Part shown: positions 32,292 to 36,469 of the stretch, piece by piece | Layout: each line of letters begins with the position of its first letter | Numbering within the stretch: the first letter of the stretch is position 1 | From: an uncultured Eubacteriales bacterium | Lineage (GTDB): Bacteria > Bacillota > Clostridia > Christensenellales > Aristaeellaceae | Length of the DNA stretch: 36,469 nucleotides | NCBI GenBank assembly: GCA_900548145.1 | Contig: URJB01000020.1 | Span: forward strand, 1-36,469 | Reading direction: 5' to 3' | The notes under the pieces: generated by a model | What the model saw: only the letters and a program-made list of their open reading frames with translations | Databases searched by the model: none | Told to the model about the DNA's origin: nothing | Translations under genes and position numbers: made by a program

Positions 32292-32350
32292 AGTTTTGCA
32301 TAGAAATATGAGTTTGTGCTATTTCTATATGTTTTTTACCAGATTATAAT
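32292..32350 (+). promoter_or_regulatory. Control region of the module 3 transporter operon
   Basis: A consensus TATAAT (32345-32350) has only a poor -35 (TTTCTA, 32322-32327). Two overlapping signals cover the -35 region: a perfect palindrome ATAGAAATA-N11-TATTTCTAT (32300-32328) and an imperfect direct repeat AGTTTTGC/AGTTTGTGC (32292-32299 and 32311-32319) with about 20-bp period. A weak -35 plus direct repeats suits activation by the divergent AraC-type response regulator. Confidence 0.6.
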
Positions 32351-32386
32351 AAATTCATACAAAAAAAACACAGGAGGTGCCCTTCG

Positions 32387-33601
32387 ATGAAGAAGGTTCT
32401 TTCCATGGTCCTCGCAGCTATGATGCTGCTGTCCCTGTGCTCCTTCGCCGCCGCCGAAGACGTGGTGGAGCTGGAGTTCGTTTACCACAAGACCGAGTCC
32501 AACGCCATCGACGCGATGGAGACCGTCATCAACAACTTCAATGCCGCCAACCCCGGCATCAAGGTCAACTTTGTGCAGGTTCCTGACACCGCCACCGTGC
32601 TGCAGAGCCGCGCTCAGCTGAACGAAATGCCCGATATGTTCGGCTGCACCACCGGCAACATGTTCGAGCTGATGTTCGAAGACGGCATCATCATGGATCT
32701 GACCGGCCAGGAGTTCCTGAGCAGCGTGGAGCCCTCCAGCCTGGAAATGTCCACCTACAACGGCAAGAACTGGCGTCTGCCCTACTCCCTGAGCTGCTAC
32801 GGCCTGTATGTCCGCACCGATATCTTCGAAGAACAGGGTCTGGCTCTGCCCACCACTTGGGACGAACTGATGGACGTCTGCGAGAAGCTGACTGCCGCCG
32901 GCATCACCCCCTTCGCTCTGCCTGACAAGACCATGGTCTATCAGCGCATGGAACGTATGATGAGCTTCATGTCCGAAGACGACACCGAGTTCAAGCAGAT
33001 CGCCGCCGGCGAACTGGAAGCCAAGGACTCCAAGCTGCTGCAGAACTACGCCAACGCTTCTCTGCAGATCGTCAACTACATGACCCCCGAATCTCTGGGC
33101 GCCGAGTACACCGAAAGCTATCAGCAGCTGATTGCCGGCCAGGCCGCGATGACCATCAACGGCGGCTGGTCTCTGGCCACCCTGAAGGATTACGATCCTG
33201 ACATCAAGGTCGCTCTGATCCCCATGCCCAACCCCACCGGTGAGGAAAGCAAAGTGGTCGTGTCCATCGACACCAACTTCTGCATCTCCTCCTCCACCAA
33301 GCATCCCGAGGAGTGCCTGAAGTTCTTCGAGTATCTGGCTCAGCCCGAGGTGGCTCAGGTTTATGCCAATAAGGAAGGCAGCCCCTGCGTCATCAACGGC
33401 GTGACCGTGAGCACTCCCGAACTGTCCGTCATCAGCGAAGCGATGGCTGAAGGCAAGATCTGCCTGAGCCAGAACGCCATCTGGCCCAGCGGATTCCGCA
33501 AGGCTCTGGGCAACGTGGCCACCGAGCTGGAGATCGACCAGGATGTGGACGCTTTCTACGAGGGCGCGGCTGAAGTGATCGACGAGTATTACAACAACTA
33601 A
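32387..33601 (+). CDS. Extracellular sugar-binding protein, MalE-type (module 3)
   Basis: This 404-residue family 1 solute-binding protein starts with a signal peptide (MKKVLSM, hydrophobic core, SFAAAE, cleavage near residue 22). The cysteine in LSLCSF has Leu at -1, so it is not a proper lipobox. Typical marks are LPTTWDELMDVCEKL and GQAAMTINGGWSL. CAGGAGGTG lies before the ATG. It is first in the module 3 operon, followed by an attenuator-like hairpin and then the permeases. Its codon use is strongly biased to C-ending codons, in line with high expression. Confidence 0.93.
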   Translation: MKKVLSMVLAAMMLLSLCSFAAAEDVVELEFVYHKTESNAIDAMETVINNFNAANPGIKVNFVQVPDTATVLQSRAQLNEMPDMFGCTTGNMFELMFEDGIIMDLTGQEFLSSVEPSSLEMSTYNGKNWRLPYSLSCYGLYVRTDIFEEQGLALPTTWDELMDVCEKLTAAGITPFALPDKTMVYQRMERMMSFMSEDDTEFKQIAAGELEAKDSKLLQNYANASLQIVNYMTPESLGAEYTESYQQLIAGQAAMTINGGWSLATLKDYDPDIKVALIPMPNPTGEESKVVVSIDTNFCISSSTKHPEECLKFFEYLAQPEVAQVYANKEGSPCVINGVTVSTPELSVISEAMAEGKICLSQNAIWPSGFRKALGNVATELEIDQDVDAFYEGAAEVIDEYYNN

Positions 33602-33618
33602 GCCTGAAATGATTTTTC

Positions 33619-33663
33619 GGGGGCAGGGCTGCGCCGCAAGGGCCATCAGCCCTGTCCCCTTTT
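33619..33663 (+). terminator. Intra-operon terminator or attenuator after binding-protein gene 3
   Basis: A 13-bp stem with one G-T pair (33619-33631 and 33647-33659) is followed by TTTT. The permeases start only 30 bases later without a promoter of their own that I can see, so termination is probably partial and sets a higher level for the binding protein. Confidence 0.7.
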
Positions 33664-33692
33664 CATACTTGAAAGAGTGAGGTGGAAACCGC

Positions 33693-34598
33693 ATGTCAGC
33701 GCAAAAGTCAAAGAAAAAGACGCATTCCGCCATGACCCGCGAGCGCATCACAACCTATGGCCTTTTCTGCCTGCCGGGTTTTATCGCGTACTGCGTTTTC
33801 TTGATTTTTCCCATCCTGATGGGCATTTATTACAGCTTCATGGACTGGAACGGCATCAGCAAGGGCTATAACTTCATCGGTTTTGCCAACTATGCCAAGC
33901 TGCTCACCGATAAAAAATTCGGCGCGGCGCTTCTGTTCAACTTCCGCTATACCATCATGCTGATCGTCGGCGTCGTCGTCATCAGCGTGGTTCTGGCGCT
34001 GCTCCTGAACAAGGAGTTCAAGGGCCGCTCCTTCTTCCGCACGCTGTACTTCCTGCCCGCCGTGCTGAGCATGATCACCGTCAGCCTGGTGTTCAAACAG
34101 GTGTTCTTCTATGTGCTGCCCGCCATCGGCAAGGCGCTGGGCATCGAGGCGCTGTCCACCAACATTCTGGCAAGCAAGCAGAACGCGATCTACGGCGTTT
34201 TGTTCGTCCATCTGTGGCAGGGCGTCGCCCTTCCCACCCTTCTGTTCCTGGCCGGTCTGCAGACCATCCCCACGGAGCTGTATGAGGCGGCCGCTATCGA
34301 CGGCGCCAACGGCTGGCAGCAGTTCAAGCACATCACCGTGGCCTACCTGATCCCCACCCTGAGCGTGGTGCTGGTGCTGCTGGTCAAACAGGGCCTGATG
34401 GTGTTCGACTACGTCAAGTCCATGACTGCCGGCGGCCCGGGCACCGCGACCCAGACCATCGCCCTTTTGATCTATAACAACGGCTTCGAGCGCAACCGCT
34501 ACAGCTATTCGATTGCTCAGGCCATTGCCACGGGTGTGATTATCGCCCTGATCTCCGCGATCCAGATTCAGGCATCCAACAGGAAGAAGGTGGATTAA
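33693..34598 (+). CDS. ABC sugar transporter permease, MalF/UgpA type (module 3)
   Basis: This 301-residue six-helix CUT1 permease has its EAA loop at E198 (YEAAAIDGANGWQQFK). A basic, Lys-rich N-terminus precedes the first helix. GAGGTGG lies before the ATG. The segment GGPGTATQTIALLIY near the C-terminus is typical of MalF/UgpA-type permeases. It pairs with the next gene, which begins directly after its stop. Confidence 0.93.
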   Translation: MSAQKSKKKTHSAMTRERITTYGLFCLPGFIAYCVFLIFPILMGIYYSFMDWNGISKGYNFIGFANYAKLLTDKKFGAALLFNFRYTIMLIVGVVVISVVLALLLNKEFKGRSFFRTLYFLPAVLSMITVSLVFKQVFFYVLPAIGKALGIEALSTNILASKQNAIYGVLFVHLWQGVALPTLLFLAGLQTIPTELYEAAAIDGANGWQQFKHITVAYLIPTLSVVLVLLVKQGLMVFDYVKSMTAGGPGTATQTIALLIYNNGFERNRYSYSIAQAIATGVIIALISAIQIQASNRKKVD

Positions 34599-35432
34599 GT
34601 GCGCACGACCAAAAAAGGCAAGTTTTTCCTCTATTTGATCCTGACGCTGGGTGCGTTGCTGATCCTGTTCCCGATGTATATCACCATCACCACAACGTTC
34701 AAGACCCCCGCGGAGAGTGCCGTAAGCTTCTTCACGCTGCCCAAATCGCTGTATCTGGGCAACTACGCCACCGTTTTGCAGGATGAAAAGCTGTACTATG
34801 CCTACGGCAACACCATTCTCATCACCGTGGTCTCCCTGCTTGGCGAAATGCTGATCCTGCCGCCGATGGGCTTTGCGCTGTCCCGCGGCATGAAGCAGAA
34901 CCGCTTTTTCAAGGGCCTGTACTTTTTCTTCCTGCTGGGCATCTTTCTGCCCTGGCAGGTGCGTATGATGCCCGTAGTCAAGCTGATGGGCTGGCTGGGC
35001 CTACTGAGCCCGATGGGCATTACGCTTCTGTACGTTGCTCACGCTACCTGCGAAAGTATGTTCCTGTACGTGGGCTATCTGGCCACCGTCAGCGACAGCA
35101 TTGAAGAAGCCGCCTACATCGACGGCGCTTCCACCTTCCAGATCTACACCCGCGTGATCCTGCCGCTGATGACGCCCATTCTGTCCACTGTGCTGATCCG
35201 CGAAGGCCTGGCCATCTGGAACGACTTCCAGATGCCGTTGATCACCCTGAACCGTTCCAGCAAACTGTGGACGCTGACCATCTATTTGAACAACTTCCAG
35301 TCCGAGCTCAGTGTCGATTACAACCTGTCCTTTGCATGCCTGATGCTGACCTGCCTGCCCATCGTTATTTTCTACATTATCATGCAAAAGCAGATTATGG
35401 GAGGTCTGACCAGTGGCGCCGTTAAAGGATAA
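34599..35432 (+). CDS. ABC sugar transporter permease, MalG/UgpE type (module 3)
   Basis: This 277-residue six-helix permease has its EAA loop at E170 (EEAAYIDGASTFQIYT) and ends in MGGLTSGAVKG. The GTG start at 34599 follows the preceding stop codon without a gap, with AGGAAGAAGG as ribosome binding site inside the upstream gene. Its end overlaps the EEP-fold hydrolase gene by 20 bases. Confidence 0.93.
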   Translation: MRTTKKGKFFLYLILTLGALLILFPMYITITTTFKTPAESAVSFFTLPKSLYLGNYATVLQDEKLYYAYGNTILITVVSLLGEMLILPPMGFALSRGMKQNRFFKGLYFFFLLGIFLPWQVRMMPVVKLMGWLGLLSPMGITLLYVAHATCESMFLYVGYLATVSDSIEEAAYIDGASTFQIYTRVILPLMTPILSTVLIREGLAIWNDFQMPLITLNRSSKLWTLTIYLNNFQSELSVDYNLSFACLMLTCLPIVIFYIIMQKQIMGGLTSGAVKG

Positions 35433-36255
35433 GCTGAAGGTACTGACGCTGAACGCGCACAGCCTTCTGGAATGGGACAATACCTTCTGTCTGGAAAATC
35501 TGACGGACGCGATCATCCGGGAAGATGTGGATGTGGTCGTGATGCAGGAGGTCAATCAGACCGTCGAAGCCCCCTATGCGGAGCCGGACGCGCTGAAGGC
35601 CGACGGTTACGTGCCCTGCGACAGCGAAGCGAAGATCCGCACGGATAACTACGCGCTGTCGGCGGCAAAGCTATTGAAGCAGAAGGGCCGCGAATTTTCC
35701 TGGACGTGGGGCTTTGCCCATCCGGCCTATCGTCATCTGGAAGAGGGGGAGGCGGTGCTCAGCCGCCTGCCCGTGCTGGCGGCGGATAACATCTGCGTTT
35801 CCACGCCCGAGGGCCGCTGCCGCCGGGTGATCCCCGGCCTGCAGGTGCAGCTGGCCGACGGACCCGCCTGGTTCCGCAGCGTTCACATGGGCTGGTGGAA
35901 GGATGAGCAGGATCCCTTTGCCGGGCAGTGGAACAAGCTGAACGCCCACTGCGAAGGCACGGGCCGCGGCTGTCTGGTGGGAGATTTCAACAGCCCCGCT
36001 CATCTGACCGGCGAGGGCTACAGCCTGATTACCGCCAGCGGCTGGCAGGACGCCTATGTGCTGGCGGAAACCAAGGACGAAGGCATTACCGTAGGCGGCA
36101 ACATCGATGGCTGGCGGGAAGGCAAGGTCGAAGCCATGCGGATCGACTTTGTTTTCAGCCGGGAGATGCCCGCGCCCCGCAGCAGCCGGGTCATTTTCAA
36201 TGGAACCTTCTACCCGGTGATCTCCGATCACTTCGGCGTACTGACCGAATGGTAA
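35413..36255 (+). CDS. Exonuclease-endonuclease-phosphatase (EEP) fold hydrolase
   Basis: This 280-residue protein has the full metal-dependent EEP active site: N14 (LTLNAH), E46 (MQEVN), H158 (VHMGWW), D191 and N193 (GDFNSP), D245 (RIDFVF), and D272/H273 (SDHFGV). The family includes nucleases, sphingomyelinases and sugar phosphatases, among them the maltose 6'-phosphate phosphatase MapP of lactic acid bacteria. There is no signal peptide, so it is cytoplasmic. The GTG start at 35413 has GGGAGG upstream and lies inside the MalG-type gene, so translation is coupled to the transporter. A phosphatase or phosphodiesterase acting on the imported sugar or its phosphate is inferred; a DNase role is less likely in this operon. 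Confidence 0.88.
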   Translation: MAPLKDKLKVLTLNAHSLLEWDNTFCLENLTDAIIREDVDVVVMQEVNQTVEAPYAEPDALKADGYVPCDSEAKIRTDNYALSAAKLLKQKGREFSWTWGFAHPAYRHLEEGEAVLSRLPVLAADNICVSTPEGRCRRVIPGLQVQLADGPAWFRSVHMGWWKDEQDPFAGQWNKLNAHCEGTGRGCLVGDFNSPAHLTGEGYSLITASGWQDAYVLAETKDEGITVGGNIDGWREGKVEAMRIDFVFSREMPAPRSSRVIFNGTFYPVISDHFGVLTEW

Positions 36256-36293
36256 ATTCAAACGGAAACATAGAACCCTACCGCACGGAAAAG

Positions 36294-36314
36294 ACGGCGT
36301 ACATGCCGCCGTTT
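36294..36314 (+). terminator. Weak terminator after module 3
   Basis: A 6-bp GC stem (36294-36299 and 36307-36312) is followed by only a short TTT, about 40 bases after the hydrolase stop. It is the only candidate terminator seen directly after the operon. Confidence 0.4.
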
Positions 36315-36349
36315 CAGGCTGTCGAAAAGTCCCAAGTTAGCCGCCAGCG

Positions 36350-36393
36350 CCCGCAAACCAGCGTCCGCAAACAGCGCTTCGCTGGTTTGCGGG
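36350..36393. repeat. Long palindromic intergenic hairpin
   Basis: Perfect 14-bp arms (36350-36363 and 36380-36393) enclose a partial copy of the left arm (CCGCAAAC-AGCG, 36366-36377). The tandem-plus-inverted layout suggests a repeat element, not a plain terminator. A TTTT lies on its minus-strand side. Confidence 0.6.
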
Positions 36394-36416
36394 AAAAGTG
36401 CTGCGGCACAAGGGTT

Positions 36417-36461
36417 AGGGGCTCTGCCCCTATAACCCCGGCAGGAGGCAGTGCCTCCTGC
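36417..36461. repeat. Two compact palindromes at the right window edge
   Basis: AGGGGC-TCT-GCCCCT (36417-36431) is followed by a 10-bp perfect palindrome around one base (36441-36461). Such GGGGCTCTGCCCC-type palindromes resemble dispersed intergenic repeats of bacterial genomes. The element continues beyond the window. Confidence 0.55.
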
Positions 36462-36469
36462 ACCTCCAC

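Noticed and set aside
32344..32349. Minus-strand TATAAT at 32349-32344 as the kinase promoter
   Set aside because: It arises from the near-palindromic plus-strand -10, and a better placed TTGACA-18-TAGAAT exists at 32246-32217.
1..36469. CRISPR array, tRNA, rRNA, prophage, transposase or toxin-antitoxin pair
   Set aside because: No regularly spaced repeats, RNA gene signatures, integrase, transposase or small paired toxin genes were seen on either strand.

Overview
The window is a G+C-rich (visibly above 50%) chromosomal segment of an endospore-forming member of the Clostridia, most likely an uncultured or little-studied gut or anaerobic-habitat lineage. The evidence is an intact spoIVB with the full H236/D363/S378 triad, strong AGGAGG-type ribosome binding sites, YesM/YesN-type and membrane-embedded AraC regulators, and CUT1 sugar transporters of the LplB/YtcP type without their own ATPase. 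Species cannot be named from the sequence. No rRNA, tRNA, CRISPR, IS element or prophage is visible. I support 29 protein-coding genes.

Left part (1-10 kb): a tightly coupled operon encodes an FHA-domain membrane protein, a SEDS peptidoglycan polymerase (FtsW/RodA family), a short class B penicillin-binding protein and a ComF-type phosphoribosyltransferase. It ends at a pair of convergent terminators. A two-gene membrane operon (94-aa protein plus DUF1275/YoaK-like protein) follows on the minus strand and diverges from a LysR-type regulator, with overlapping promoters over AT-rich palindromes. A MATE exporter, an amino-acid-kinase-fold protein resembling glutamate 5-kinase and a four-helix membrane protein then form a second plus-strand operon.

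Middle and right part (10-36.3 kb): this is a carbohydrate island with three complete CUT1 uptake modules, each under a different regulator type. Module 1 (10.19-16.68 kb) has an IclR repressor, a DapA/NanA-superfamily aldolase or lyase, an Asp-box beta-propeller protein, two permeases and a binding protein; the same CAGAA-N5-TTCTG operator occurs before the regulator and before the structural genes. Module 2 (16.8-27.25 kb) has two cytoplasmic glycoside hydrolases (a GH36 alpha-galactosidase and a clan GH-A agarase-like enzyme) diverging from two permeases, a binding protein and a membrane-spanning AraC regulator. A 20-bp-spaced direct repeat lies in the divergent control region. Module 3 (28.8-36.26 kb) has a histidine kinase/AraC response regulator pair diverging from a binding protein, two permeases and an exonuclease-endonuclease-phosphatase-fold hydrolase. 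spoIVB sits alone between modules 2 and 3. The last 120 bases hold palindromic intergenic repeats.

Inferred joint working: each regulator senses its own saccharide, the matching binding protein delivers it, the permeases import it with an ATPase encoded elsewhere, and cytoplasmic enzymes (aldolase/propeller, GH36/GH-A, EEP hydrolase) process it. Substrates cannot be fixed from sequence alone. The best candidates for something undescribed are the module 1 aldolase plus propeller pair, the EEP hydrolase coupled to module 3, and the conserved hairpins before the binding-protein genes of modules 1 and 2.
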